This document shows, piece after piece, positions 38,638-48,394 of a DNA stretch of 64,000 nucleotides (its first letter is position 1; each line of letters begins with the position of its first letter). A program made the translations under genes and the position numbers. Source of the stretch: Paraburkholderia agricolaris (GTDB lineage Bacteria; Pseudomonadota; Gammaproteobacteria; Burkholderiales; Burkholderiaceae); assembly GCF_009455635.1 (NCBI RefSeq), contig NZ_QPER01000001.1:186001-250000 (forward strand), written 5' to 3'. Below the pieces are notes generated by a model, which saw only the letters and a list, made by a program, of their open reading frames with translations, made no database searches and had not been told where the DNA came from.

Positions 38638-40293
38638 TCATTTCCTCCGCACAGTAAGTGCGGTCTCAGCAAGATCCACCTCCCGCATGAGCTTATTCAA
38701 AGTCTCATCATTAATCTCCTGAGAACTCCGCAGCGCAAGCAGCGCCTTCCTCTCCGCCCGCATAGCCGCCAACTTCATCCGGAACTCCAGCGCATCGGCG
38801 CGGCGCGCCATCTCCCGTGGCTCCTGCTCCTCGTCGAGCGTCGCAAGCCGCCGTCGATACACATCCATCACCCTCGCGGTGACATCCGCGGCATACGCGG
38901 ATGCCGACTCATCGAGATCCGCGCACTCGGTATCGTGCACCTCATCGACAGCACGGATCGCCGCCTGTGCCGCCGTCGTGCGTGCCATCGCCTCCTCCGC
39001 AGCGTGCGGATCCTTGCCGCGCCGCCAACCTCGCAACAACAGCGGCAACGCCACCACCGCCACCAGCAGCGATAAAAGTATCACCCCCGACGCAATGAAA
39101 ATCGCCAGATCCCGCCCCGGCAGCGGCGCGCCGCCAGGCAACACCTCAGGCAGCGACAACACGCCCGCCAGCGTCACCGCGCCACGTACGCCGGCCACCG
39201 TCGTCACGGTCACCGTGCGCAAACCAGGCACGGCGTTCGCCACGCCGTGCCTGGCCGCGCCGCGGCTCGCGAACCAGCGCAACAGCCATACCCACACGAA
39301 GCGCATCGCGTACAGCGCCGCCGCCACCGCAGCAATGTAGCCAATCAGCAAACCCACCTGCGCGTCGCTGGTCTCGTGCGCGTCGAGCAGCGCACGGCCA
39401 AGAATGTGCGGGAACTGCAGCCCCAGCAGAATGAACACCATGCCGTTGAAGACGAACTCGATCATCGTCCACGTACTGCTCGCCCGCACGCGCGACGACA
39501 CCGGCCCGACGTTCACTATGCTCGCGTAATTCATCATCATGCCGGCCGCGACCGCAGCTAGAATGCCCGACAATTCGAAACGCTCGGCAATCAGATACGC
39601 AGCAAACGGAATCAGCAGTGTCATCACGACGCCCGGCGCCGGATCGCCCTCTTCGTTAAGACTCAGAAAGCGCGCCGATACAAAGCTGAACGCCCAACTC
39701 ACCGCGGCTCCCGTCGCCAGCCCCCCCACCGCGATGATCACGAAGCTGATCGACGCGTCGCGCAACGAAAACACACCGGTCAGCGCCGCGGCAATCGCGA
39801 ACTTCAACGCGACCAGGCCCGACGCGTCGTTCATCAACGCCTCGCCTTCAAGGATATGCATCAGCCGCCCGGGAATCCTGCCCTTGCCGGCGATACCGCT
39901 GAGCGCCACCGCATCGGTCGGCGACAGCACCGCAGCAAGCGCGAAGGCGACCGGCAGCGAGATCGACGGCACCAGCGCATGCACGAAGTAGCCGACGGCC
40001 AGCACCGTCATGAAAACCAGGCCGAGTGCCAGCATCAGAATCGAACGGCGCGCCATGAATAATTCGCGCTTGGGAATGCGCCATCCATCCGCGAACAGCA
40101 GCGGCGGAATAAACAGCATCATGAAAATTTCCGGATCGAAGGTGACGTGCAGTCCGAGCCTCGGCCACGCGAGCAAAGCGCCGATCGCGATCTGAACGAG
40201 CGGCAATGGCAACGCAATCGGCAGCATCCGGATAACGACGCCGGATGCGGAGACGGCGAGCAAAAGAATCAGTACGGTAAAGACAATATCCAT
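38638..40293 (-). CDS. Na+/H+ antiporter, CPA1 family
   Basis: A 551-residue inner-membrane antiporter. About 12 membrane segments fill residues 1-420, with the CPA1 signatures LSPTDAVAL and EGEALMNDASGLV (the ND pair binds the cation) and a later segment VAGVRGAVTLAG. A 130-residue charged helical cytoplasmic tail may sense pH. The ATG at 40293 gives the natural start MDIVFTVLILL; the longer frame upstream is Arg/Cys-rich and unlikely to be translated. Exports Na+ (or K+) in exchange for protons. Confidence 0.88.
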   Translation of the reverse strand: MDIVFTVLILLLAVSASGVVIRMLPIALPLPLVQIAIGALLAWPRLGLHVTFDPEIFMMLFIPPLLFADGWRIPKRELFMARRSILMLALGLVFMTVLAVGYFVHALVPSISLPVAFALAAVLSPTDAVALSGIAGKGRIPGRLMHILEGEALMNDASGLVALKFAIAAALTGVFSLRDASISFVIIAVGGLATGAAVSWAFSFVSARFLSLNEEGDPAPGVVMTLLIPFAAYLIAERFELSGILAAVAAGMMMNYASIVNVGPVSSRVRASSTWTMIEFVFNGMVFILLGLQFPHILGRALLDAHETSDAQVGLLIGYIAAVAAALYAMRFVWVWLLRWFASRGAARHGVANAVPGLRTVTVTTVAGVRGAVTLAGVLSLPEVLPGGAPLPGRDLAIFIASGVILLSLLVAVVALPLLLRGWRRGKDPHAAEEAMARTTAAQAAIRAVDEVHDTECADLDESASAYAADVTARVMDVYRRRLATLDEEQEPREMARRADALEFRMKLAAMRAERKALLALRSSQEINDETLNKLMREVDLAETALTVRRK

Positions 40294-40723
40294 CGGTCTA
40301 TTTCTGGAGATATAGCGGTGCTGCCCCGGCGAATCCTGGCGATGTCGCCGCAACCCGGCCACGAGGCGTGCGTAAGGCGTAAGGCCGAAGTTTAGCCCGA
40401 CGATGCGACACGCCCTCGTCAACCCTGCAAGCCCCCGTGCACTCATCGTGCAAATCCCGGGCGCACTCGTCCTGCAAGTCCCCGTGCGCGTTGGCGGCGA
40501 GCATCTCATCAACGCAATGCACCTAAACGGTGCGCACCACGCCCGTGAGCGGCGCATCGTCCCTTGCGCCGGTGCAGCCGACTATGCAAATTTCGTTCGA
40601 ATGTGCGCCAGCGTGCGCATGGAGCTTGCTTAAGGAATATCGATGACGCACATTTTGGGAATCGGTGCCGAGGTTGTTCGCTTCCGCGTCCGGACCGGCC
40701 CGGCTCTCGCATGAGAGGATTGC
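40294..40723. other. Divergent intergenic region with degenerate tandem repeats
   Basis: About 430 bases with no gene that I can support. At 40415-40490 three imperfect copies of a unit like CTCGTC-N-TGCAAGTCCCCGTGC follow one another. Promoters of the antiporter and EAL genes should lie here. Confidence 0.4.
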
Positions 40724-41992
40724 ATGACGATTGCGCAACAGGAAAGGACGGCCGCGGCGCCGCATGGTTTCGATGTCGAGGTGACATCGGGGCTCGAACG
40801 TTTTTCGGCGCAGCATGGCGAGCTGACGCTGACCAGCGTGTTTCAACCGATTTTCAGCCTCTCGCATATGCGGGCGGTTGGCTACGAAGGTTTGCTGCGT
40901 GCGCACGATGCGCTCGACCGGCCGGTGTCGCCGCTTGACGTGTTCGGCGAGGCAGCGCGTCTGGGCGACGTGTTGCAAGTCGACCGGCTCGCTCAGACGC
41001 TGCATCTGGAGAACTTCAAGGTGCTCGGCGCCGAGCGCGAATGGCTGTTCCTGAACATTCATCCCGGCGCGCTCACCGATCCGTATCTCGCCGCCGCGTT
41101 GCTGGCCAACCTCCGGCGCCTCGATCTGTCGCCGCGGCGGATCGTGCTCGAAGTGCTCGAACAGCAGGCGGAAGATCTCGAGCGTCTCGTCGACGCAGTG
41201 CGCCAGTTCCGTGAGCGCGGCTTCCTGATCGCACTCGACGATTTCGGTGCGGGGCACTCGAATGTCGAACGGATCTGGCAATTGAATCCCGATATCGTCA
41301 AGCTGGACCGCATCATGCTGTCGCATGCCGCGCATCGTGCAGATATGGCGACCATCCTGCCAGGGCTGGTGGCGCTGCTGCACGAAGCCGGCAAGCTGGT
41401 GCTGATCGAAGGCGTGGAAACGGAACATGAAGCGCAGATGGCGCTCGCCTGCGACGCCGACTTTGTGCAGGGTTTTTTCTTCGGCCGGCCGAATCCTGGC
41501 GCGGCCGACGCGGCGCACGCCGCGACTTGCATCAGCGAAGTCACCGATCGCTATCGCGATCAGGCCGAAGCGCGCGAGCGCCGCAATGCGAGCCGTCTTA
41601 CCCCGTACCTGCGGGCCTTCGAGCGCGCCGCGGAACGGCTTGCCGCCGGCGAACCGCTCGAGGAAGTGTGCTGGAATTTCCTTGCGCTCGACCATGCGGC
41701 ACGCTGTTTTCTGCTCGACGCGAAGGGCAAGCAGGCGGGCCGCAATGTCGTGTTGCGCGCCGATCGCGCGGCGCATGAAACGCGCTTTCTGCCGCTGGCC
41801 GACGCGCAAGGGGCGAACTGGCTGCGTCGTCCGTATTTCCGTGCGGCGATCAATGCGCCGGAACGCGTGCATGTGACGCGTCCGTATCTGTCGATCAATG
41901 AGGCCTTGCCATGCGTGACGCTTTCGATGGCCACGCGCGTTGGCGATCAGACCTGCGTGCTATGTGGCGATATCGATTGGATCGAAGAATAG
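40724..41992 (+). CDS. EAL-domain cyclic di-GMP phosphodiesterase
   Basis: A 422-residue cytoplasmic protein. The EAL domain covers about residues 30-265. The signature is EGL (YEGLLR, E55), and the metal and catalytic residues appear intact: N111, E143, D172-D173 in LDDFGAG, K193, E229 and Q249. Active hydrolysis of cyclic di-GMP to pGpG is therefore likely. The last 150 residues (PYLRAFERAAERL, ARCFLLDAKGKQ, RRPYFRAAI, RPYLSINEA) look like a Cache/YkuI-type sensory domain at the C-terminus. There is no GGDEF domain and no membrane segment. Confidence 0.9.
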   Translation: MTIAQQERTAAAPHGFDVEVTSGLERFSAQHGELTLTSVFQPIFSLSHMRAVGYEGLLRAHDALDRPVSPLDVFGEAARLGDVLQVDRLAQTLHLENFKVLGAEREWLFLNIHPGALTDPYLAAALLANLRRLDLSPRRIVLEVLEQQAEDLERLVDAVRQFRERGFLIALDDFGAGHSNVERIWQLNPDIVKLDRIMLSHAAHRADMATILPGLVALLHEAGKLVLIEGVETEHEAQMALACDADFVQGFFFGRPNPGAADAAHAATCISEVTDRYRDQAEARERRNASRLTPYLRAFERAAERLAAGEPLEEVCWNFLALDHAARCFLLDAKGKQAGRNVVLRADRAAHETRFLPLADAQGANWLRRPYFRAAINAPERVHVTRPYLSINEALPCVTLSMATRVGDQTCVLCGDIDWIEE

Positions 41993-42139
41993 CGGTTCTG
42001 ATCGGGCGCTCGGGAGGGCGAGCGAAGGGAGACTGGCAGTTCAGAGTGGAACGGTGAGTAGCGGCGCTCGTGGTTCAGATTGGCAGGGCGAGCGGCGGTT
42101 CTGCGATCATGTCGTTTTTAACGACCCTCAGCCACGCTT

Positions 42140-42844
42140 ATGTCTGTTCTACTCGAAGTCATCGCCACGACCGTTGCCGACGCCCGGCTTGGCCTTCAGG
42201 CGGGAGCGGACCGGCTTGAACTCGTCACCGCGATGGGCGAGGGCGGTTTGACACCGAGTCTTGGCCTGATCGAAGCGGTGGTTGCCGTGTCGGCACCCGC
42301 GCCGGTCAACGTGATCGTACGTCCGCATAGCCGCTCGTTCGTGTACGACGCCGACGACTACGCCGTCATGCTGCGCGACGTGCGTGCGGTCAAAGCGGCC
42401 GGCGCGAACGGTGTGGTGATCGGCATGCTGACGGCAGACGGTGAGGTCGACCGTGAAGGTCTCGCGCGCGCAATCGATGCGGCAGATGGCCTGGCGATCA
42501 CGTTCCACCGCGCGTTCGACGAAACGCGTGATCTGCAAAAAGCGCTCGACGTGCTGCTCGGTTTCGATGCCGTGACGAATGTGCTGACCTCGGGCGGCAA
42601 ACCTTCGGTATTGCAAGCGGAGTCGATCGTGCGTGAGTTGGTGCGGCAAGCGGCCGGCTCACATTGCACGGTGCTGGCGGGCGCGGGTTTGACCATCGAC
42701 GCGGTTGCAGGTTTCGTGAGCGCGACGCAAGTTCAGGCGGTGCACTTCGGTTCGGGGGTGCGAGTTGGCGGCAACGGTCTTGCACCCGTCGATGCGGAGA
42801 AAGTCGCGCAGGTGAGAGCGCTACTAGACGCAAAGCAGAGCTGA
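42140..42844 (+). CDS. cutC: Copper homeostasis protein CutC
   Basis: A 234-residue TIM-barrel protein. VLLEVIATTVADARLGLQAGADRLEL, NVIVRPHSRSFVY, GVVIGMLTADGEVD, ITFHRAFDET and VLTSGGKPSVLQ are characteristic CutC blocks. The family was linked to copper tolerance in E. coli, although its biochemical role is unsettled. Single gene; a perfect terminator follows. Confidence 0.95.
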   Translation: MSVLLEVIATTVADARLGLQAGADRLELVTAMGEGGLTPSLGLIEAVVAVSAPAPVNVIVRPHSRSFVYDADDYAVMLRDVRAVKAAGANGVVIGMLTADGEVDREGLARAIDAADGLAITFHRAFDETRDLQKALDVLLGFDAVTNVLTSGGKPSVLQAESIVRELVRQAAGSHCTVLAGAGLTIDAVAGFVSATQVQAVHFGSGVRVGGNGLAPVDAEKVAQVRALLDAKQS

Positions 42845-42948
42845 TTCGTCAGGAAGATAGCCAGCGCTCTGGGACGCAGCGCGTAGCAAAACGATCCGGC
42901 AGACAATCAACGCTACGAGATGCGACGCGTCACCAATCCAGCAAGCAA

Positions 42949-42988
42949 AAAAATGCCGCTTCGAGGTTCAACTCGAAGCGGCATTTTT
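42949..42988. terminator. Bidirectional terminator between cutC and the oxidoreductase gene
   Basis: A 17-bp perfect stem (42949-42965 with 42972-42988), loop GTTCAA, with A run on one side and T run on the other, so it works for both convergent genes. Confidence 0.92.
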
Positions 42989-43008
42989 CATCGTACAGAG
43001 CGAAAGAA

Positions 43009-46000
43009 CTACTTCGCGACAACCACCGGAATGCCGCGCAACTGACCGGCACCCTTTACCTCGTCCAACGACTTCTTCACCGACGCGCTGGTCGCCGCTT
43101 CGATCTGCAAGCGCGCCGCGAGATCGCGCTCGCCGCGCTTCACGCCCGCCAGATTTGCCAGCTTCACGTGACCGTAACCCCGTACACGCGCATGCAGATC
43201 AGCGAGCTTTGCAACGTCTTCGAGATTGTTCGCGTTGAGCTTCGAGAGCGCGCGTTGCAACGTGGTTTCATAGTCGTCGGCAAGTTCGCGTTCCATCTTG
43301 CGCTCCAGCGTACGGCCGAACGGATCGAGCATTGTGCCGCGCAAACTGCTGAATTTCGCCATCACGCCGAGCACCGGCCACATCCATTGACCGAAGGTCT
43401 TCTTGGTCGGATTGACGCCTGGCTGTGCACGCGTGAGCGTCGGCGGCGCGAGGTTGAACTTGATGCCGAAGTCCTTGCCCGCCACGCCTTCGAATTGCGC
43501 TTCCAGTGCTTCACGGAAAGCCGCATCCGTATGCAGACGCGCGACTTCGTATTCGTCCTTAACCGCAAGCAGGCGATAGAACGTTGTCGCCACAGCACGC
43601 GCGAGGCGCTCGCTCTTTGCATCGACAGCGGTTTCGGCACGGCGCGCGGCATCGACCAGCGCGCGATAGCGCTTCACATAGCTCGCGCCACCGTACGTTT
43701 GCAGACGGCTCTCGCGATGCGCGATCAGTTCGTCGAGCGTATCGACGCGTACCGCATGCTTCGCCAGGTGCCGTGCTTGCCACAGCGATTCCAGCGCAGC
43801 CGGATCTTCCGCAGCCACACGCCCGATCGAAAACGCCAGTTGATTCATCTGCACCGCGACGTTGTTCAATTCGATCGCGCGCATCATCGCGGCGAACGAC
43901 ACCGGCACTAAACCGAGTTGCCAGGCATAACCGAGCATCAGAATGTTCGCGCCAATCGTGTCGCCGAGGAAACGCGTGGCGAGCGCCTGAGCGTCGCACG
44001 CCGACATGCGCTCTTCACCCGCGGCGTGGTGCATCTTGTCGATCAATGCATCGGCATGCAGTGTCGCGTCCGGGTTCTGCACGAAGGTCGCATTCGGAAT
44101 GGCGTGCGTGTTGACGACGATGCGCGTGCGGCCATGACGCACCGTTTGCAGGGCATCCGCGCTCGCGCCCACCACCATGTCGCAGGCGAGCAGCACGTCG
44201 GCCTGTTGCGTGTCGATACGCACCTGGTTGAGCCACTCGTCGCGTGCGGCGAAGCGCACGAACGACAGCACCGAGCCGCCCTTTTGCGCGAAGCCCATGA
44301 AGTCGAGCACCGACGCGCTCTTGCCTTCCAGATGCGCAGCCATGCTGATCAATGCGCCGACCGTCACGACGCCGGTGCCGCCAACGCCCGTCACCAGGAT
44401 GTCGTACGGCGCGGCATCGAGATGCGTCGCGGGAATCGGCAACGCGTCGACGCGTGCAGCGAGCGCGACCGGATCGAACGCGGCGCCCGCGGCTTTCTTC
44501 AACTTGCCGCCTTCCACCGTGACGAAGCTCGGGCAGAAACCGTTCACGCAGGAATAGTCCTTGTTGCACGACGATTGATCGATGCGGCGCTTGCGTCCCA
44601 ACGCGGTCTCAACCGGTTCGACCGACAGACAGTTCGATTGCACGCCGCAATCGCCGCAGCCTTCGCAGACTTCCTCGTTGATGAAAAGACGTTTATCCGG
44701 ATCGGGAAACTCGCCTTTTTTCCTGCGACGCCTTTTTTCCGCCGCACAGGTCTGGTCGTAGATCAGCACGGTTACGCCGTCGGTGTCGCGCAATTCGCGC
44801 TGCACGGTATCCATTTCGCTGCGATGGTGGAACGTCGTGCCTTTCGGGAACTGGTCGTGATGACCGTCGTATTTCTCCGGCTCGTCGCTGACCACGACGA
44901 AACGCGACACGCCTTCGGCTTCCACCTGACGCGCGATCTGCGGCACGGAGATGCTGCCGTCGACCGGTTGGCCGCCCGTCATCGCGACCGCGTCGTTATA
45001 GAGAATCTTGTACGTGATGGTGGCTTTCGCGGCCACCGCCTGGCGAATCGCGAGAATGCCCGAGTGAAAGTAGGTGCCGTCGCCGAGGTTCTGGAACACG
45101 TGGCGCGTTTTCGTGAACATCGAGTGCGAAGCCCAATCCACACCTTCACCGCCCATCTGAATCAGGCCGGTGGTGTCGCGTTCCATCCACGACGCCATGA
45201 AGTGACAGCCGATCCCCGCATGCGCGATTGAACCTTCAGGCACTTTGGTCGATGTGTTGTGCGGGCAGCCCGAGCAGAAATACGGCGTACGTTTGACGCT
45301 ATCCGCAGCATTCGAAAGAATTTGCGGCGCGACCAGATCGACCACACGCTCGCGACGATCGAGCGCCGGCTTGTGCTTCGCGAGCCAGTTCGCGAACACC
45401 GGCAGAATGCGCGACGGCCGCAATTCACCCAGCGACGACAGCAGCAACGTGCCGTCTTGGGCGTTCTTGCCGACCACAATCGGCCGCGTGCCTTGCGTGC
45501 GGTTGTACAGATAGTCTTTGATCTGCTGCTCGATGACCGGACCCTTCTCTTCGATCACCAGCACTTCAGACAGACCGGACACGAACGCGTCGATGCGCGT
45601 CATCTCCAATGGGAACGACAAACCGACCTTGTAGATCCGCACGCCGGCCGCTTCCAGATCGGCCACCGTCAGATCGAGCCGGCGCAGCGTTTCCATCAGG
45701 TCGAGGTGGGCCTTGCCGCAGGTGACGATGCCCACGTTCGCATGCGGACTCGGCGCAATCCATTTGTCGATGCTATTGGTGCGCGCAAAATGACGAACCG
45801 CGTCGAGCTTCGCGTGCATCCGCGATTCGATGGTCAGGCTCGGCAGATCGGGCCAGCGGTTATGCAGGCCGCCGGCAGGTGTCGCGAAATCCGGTGGGGT
45901 TGCCCATTCGGTTGTCAGTGCATCGAGGTCCACCGTCGAGCCGGACTCGACTGTCTCCGAGATCGCCTTGTAGCCGACCCATGCACCCGAGAAACGGGAG

Positions 46001-46596
46001 AGCGCCCAGCCATACAGGCCGAACTCGAGCATGTCGGCAATGTTCGACGGATTCACCACCGGCATATGCCATGCCATCAACGCGAAGTCGCTCTGATGCG
46101 GCATCGACGACGATACGCAGCCGTGGTCGTCGCCCGCCACCACCAGCACGCCGCCGTGCGGCGACGAGCCGTACGCGTTGCCGTGCTTCAGCGCGTCGCC
46201 CGCGCGATCCACGCCCGGGCCCTTGCCGTACCACATCGCGAATACGCCTTCGACGGTGCGCTCCGGGTCCGATTCCACCCGCTGCGTGCCGAGCACGGCG
46301 GTGCCGCCAAGTTCTTCGTTGATCGCCGGCAAAAAGCGAATATCACTCGCCGTGAGCAGTTTCTTTGCTTTCCACAACTGCTGGTCGACCATGCCGAGCG
46401 GCGAGCCGCGATAGCCGCTGATGAAACCGGCGGTGTTCATGCCGTGTGCGCGGTCAGCGGCGCGCTGCATCAGCGCAAGTCGCACCAGCGCCTGGGTACC
46501 GGTCAGGAAAATCCGGCCGCGCGTGGCGGTGAGGTTGTCGGACAGCTTGTAGTCGGCGAGAGCGGGCGTGCCGTCGATGGGCAGGCGAGCGGTCAT
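43009..46596 (-). CDS. Indolepyruvate ferredoxin oxidoreductase, long fused form
   Basis: A 1195-residue enzyme fusing the alpha and beta subunits of archaeal indolepyruvate oxidoreductase. The N-terminal pyruvate-oxidoreductase-like domain begins RGRIFLTGTQAL; the thiamine-diphosphate domain carries CSGCPHN and GDGTYFHSG; a cluster-binding segment has EVCEGCGDCGVQSNC and CNKDYSCVNGFC; the gamma domain starts ILVTGVGGTGVVT. It decarboxylates aryl or branched 2-oxoacids to acyl-CoA and passes electrons to ferredoxin, probably in aromatic amino acid breakdown. GGAGA precedes the ATG. Monocistronic. Confidence 0.92.
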   Translation of the reverse strand: MTARLPIDGTPALADYKLSDNLTATRGRIFLTGTQALVRLALMQRAADRAHGMNTAGFISGYRGSPLGMVDQQLWKAKKLLTASDIRFLPAINEELGGTAVLGTQRVESDPERTVEGVFAMWYGKGPGVDRAGDALKHGNAYGSSPHGGVLVVAGDDHGCVSSSMPHQSDFALMAWHMPVVNPSNIADMLEFGLYGWALSRFSGAWVGYKAISETVESGSTVDLDALTTEWATPPDFATPAGGLHNRWPDLPSLTIESRMHAKLDAVRHFARTNSIDKWIAPSPHANVGIVTCGKAHLDLMETLRRLDLTVADLEAAGVRIYKVGLSFPLEMTRIDAFVSGLSEVLVIEEKGPVIEQQIKDYLYNRTQGTRPIVVGKNAQDGTLLLSSLGELRPSRILPVFANWLAKHKPALDRRERVVDLVAPQILSNAADSVKRTPYFCSGCPHNTSTKVPEGSIAHAGIGCHFMASWMERDTTGLIQMGGEGVDWASHSMFTKTRHVFQNLGDGTYFHSGILAIRQAVAAKATITYKILYNDAVAMTGGQPVDGSISVPQIARQVEAEGVSRFVVVSDEPEKYDGHHDQFPKGTTFHHRSEMDTVQRELRDTDGVTVLIYDQTCAAEKRRRRKKGEFPDPDKRLFINEEVCEGCGDCGVQSNCLSVEPVETALGRKRRIDQSSCNKDYSCVNGFCPSFVTVEGGKLKKAAGAAFDPVALAARVDALPIPATHLDAAPYDILVTGVGGTGVVTVGALISMAAHLEGKSASVLDFMGFAQKGGSVLSFVRFAARDEWLNQVRIDTQQADVLLACDMVVGASADALQTVRHGRTRIVVNTHAIPNATFVQNPDATLHADALIDKMHHAAGEERMSACDAQALATRFLGDTIGANILMLGYAWQLGLVPVSFAAMMRAIELNNVAVQMNQLAFSIGRVAAEDPAALESLWQARHLAKHAVRVDTLDELIAHRESRLQTYGGASYVKRYRALVDAARRAETAVDAKSERLARAVATTFYRLLAVKDEYEVARLHTDAAFREALEAQFEGVAGKDFGIKFNLAPPTLTRAQPGVNPTKKTFGQWMWPVLGVMAKFSSLRGTMLDPFGRTLERKMERELADDYETTLQRALSKLNANNLEDVAKLADLHARVRGYGHVKLANLAGVKRGERDLAARLQIEAATSASVKKSLDEVKGAGQLRGIPVVVAK

Positions 46597-46907
46597 GGGT
46601 GAGTCTCCATTTTTTGCATCCGCGCGCCGTGGGTGGGGACCACAAAAGGTGATGCGGCGAAAGAGACTCTATTTTTTAGCGCCGATTGGAGTGAATTTTT
46701 TCTACTTGGCGACGCGTTCAGCGAAACAGCGCGACGGGTCGCGCTTTTTAATGAAGTTTTGAGATGGATCTGCCACGCGACGGAAGGGTTCGGGTATGCC
46801 CTGGTGTGTCGCGTGACGGTGAAATCGGCATTGGCGCGCGCCCAGCCGGCCGTTTCGCGGCCGGAGGGCGAATACCGTTCAATGCGGCTGGCCTGAGGTT
46901 CAGTACC
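46597..46907. other. Intergenic region before the oxidoreductase gene
   Basis: About 300 bases with no supported gene. AGCGCGA-CGGG-TCGCGCTTTTT near 46720-46743 and CCGGCCG...CGGCCGG near 46842-46860 are hairpins that could end transcription of the transporter operon arriving from the right. Confidence 0.4.
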
Positions 46908-48381
46908 CAGTCCAGACGGCCAACGCCAGTGCGCCGCCCGAGAGCAACAGCAGCACCACGAACAAGGGCAGGATGAACCTGATCCACTGACCGAAGCCGA
47001 CCCGCGCGGTGGCGAGATACGCGAGCAGCATTCCCGAGGTCGGCGTGACCATATTCGTCAAACCGCCGCCCAACACGAAGGCGAGTACCGAGGTCTGGCC
47101 ACTGACACCGGACAACTGCGCAATCGGCCCGATGATCGGCATGCTGACCGCGGCCTTGCCGGACACGGACGGAATGAACACGTCGAGCACCATCTGCACG
47201 GCCATCAGGCCGTTCGCCACCCATACCGCGGATTGGCCGCGCGCGAGTCGCGTGAAATGCTCGATCAGCGTGTCGAGAACGAGACTATTTTGCAGAATCA
47301 GTTCGACGGATGCCGCGAGCCCGATCAGCAGGCCGGCGAGAATCATCCCCTTCATGCCGTCGACGAAAGCATCGGCCGCACTGCGCGAATCGAGCCTGCC
47401 CACGGCCGCCGTCACGATACTGATGAACACGTAGAACGCGGACAACTCCACGTTGCCCCAATGCAGTTCACGCGTGCCGATCACGAGCATTGCAGCGGCG
47501 ACGGTTAGCACGATCAGCGTCGCTTTGTGGCGCCCCGACAGCTTTGCTTGCGGATGCTGATCGACGCTTTGACGTGCGACAGCCAGCCGGTAGCCGCTCA
47601 AACGCACGTGGGCCAGCAGATACAGAATGCCCAGCGTCAGGAACACAACGAACACGCCGATGCGCATCGCGATGCCGCTGAAGAGCGGCACGCCGACGAT
47701 CGGCTGCGCGACGGCGAGCGACAGCGGATTGGTCACCGAGGCGATATAGCCGACCTTCGCGGCAATCGCGACCAGCCCGACCGCGAACAGGTTCGACAAA
47801 CCGAGCCGCCGCGCCAGCACCATCACCATCGGAATGATCACGAGGTATTCGGAGATGAACCCGAGCAAGGTGCTGCCCAAGCCGATCAGCACCATCAGCA
47901 GTGGCGCCAGCACATAGATGTTGCCCGCGGTGAGTTGCAGGAGCCGGTCGATTCCCGCGTCCACGACGCCGGTCTTGCGCATCACGCCGAACATGCCGCC
48001 GACGAACATCACCATGAAAATCAGCGGTGCGTTCTTGATGAGGCCATTGGGCACCACGACGAACGCCGACACCAGGCTCGCCGGCGCGGCCTGTTCGGGC
48101 GTGCTTTTGCTGACGCCCGGCGCGACCAGCGTGGCGAGGCTGTGACTCTTCGGCACCACCTGATAGGTGCCCGGCACCACCAGCTTGTCGTGACGCTCGA
48201 AGCGGCCGGCGTCGATCAGATAGGTCATCGCCACGGCGGCGAGTACGACCCAGATCATCATCACCACCGGATGCAGCATCTTGCCGTGCGGCTTCTTCTC
48301 TTCGCTGCCGCTGCCGGGATGGCTGCCAGGCGGTTGGTCGTCGTCGGCGGTGGGGGCCGCGGGTGGGGCGAGCGTGGTCAT
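46900..48381 (-). CDS. YfcC-like transporter
   Basis: A 493-residue inner-membrane protein with about 12 segments. The N-terminal 35 residues are Pro/Asp/Gly-rich and cytoplasmic; then HPVVMMIWVVLAAVAMTYL, IFMVMFVGGMFGVM, GFISEYLVIIPMVMVLARR and PSVSGKAAVSMPIIGPIAQL follow, the layout of the YfcC/AbgT/DcuC superfamily. Members move C4-dicarboxylates, arginine/ornithine or peptides. It is the last gene of an operon with an IclR regulator and an N-formylglutamate-deformylase-like enzyme, so I infer uptake of an N-acyl amino acid or related compound. Confidence 0.82.
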   Translation of the reverse strand: MTTLAPPAAPTADDDQPPGSHPGSGSEEKKPHGKMLHPVVMMIWVVLAAVAMTYLIDAGRFERHDKLVVPGTYQVVPKSHSLATLVAPGVSKSTPEQAAPASLVSAFVVVPNGLIKNAPLIFMVMFVGGMFGVMRKTGVVDAGIDRLLQLTAGNIYVLAPLLMVLIGLGSTLLGFISEYLVIIPMVMVLARRLGLSNLFAVGLVAIAAKVGYIASVTNPLSLAVAQPIVGVPLFSGIAMRIGVFVVFLTLGILYLLAHVRLSGYRLAVARQSVDQHPQAKLSGRHKATLIVLTVAAAMLVIGTRELHWGNVELSAFYVFISIVTAAVGRLDSRSAADAFVDGMKGMILAGLLIGLAASVELILQNSLVLDTLIEHFTRLARGQSAVWVANGLMAVQMVLDVFIPSVSGKAAVSMPIIGPIAQLSGVSGQTSVLAFVLGGGLTNMVTPTSGMLLAYLATARVGFGQWIRFILPLFVVLLLLSGGALALAVWTGY

Positions 48382-48394
48382 GGATGGATTCCTG

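Noticed and set aside
40294..40557. N-terminal extension of the antiporter to 639 residues
   Set aside because: The added 88 residues are Arg/Cys/Pro-rich, while the ATG at 40293 begins a normal first membrane helix.
46633..46896. 87-codon frame between the transporter and oxidoreductase genes
   Set aside because: No ribosome site and no recognisable domain; overlapping hairpins suggest non-coding DNA.
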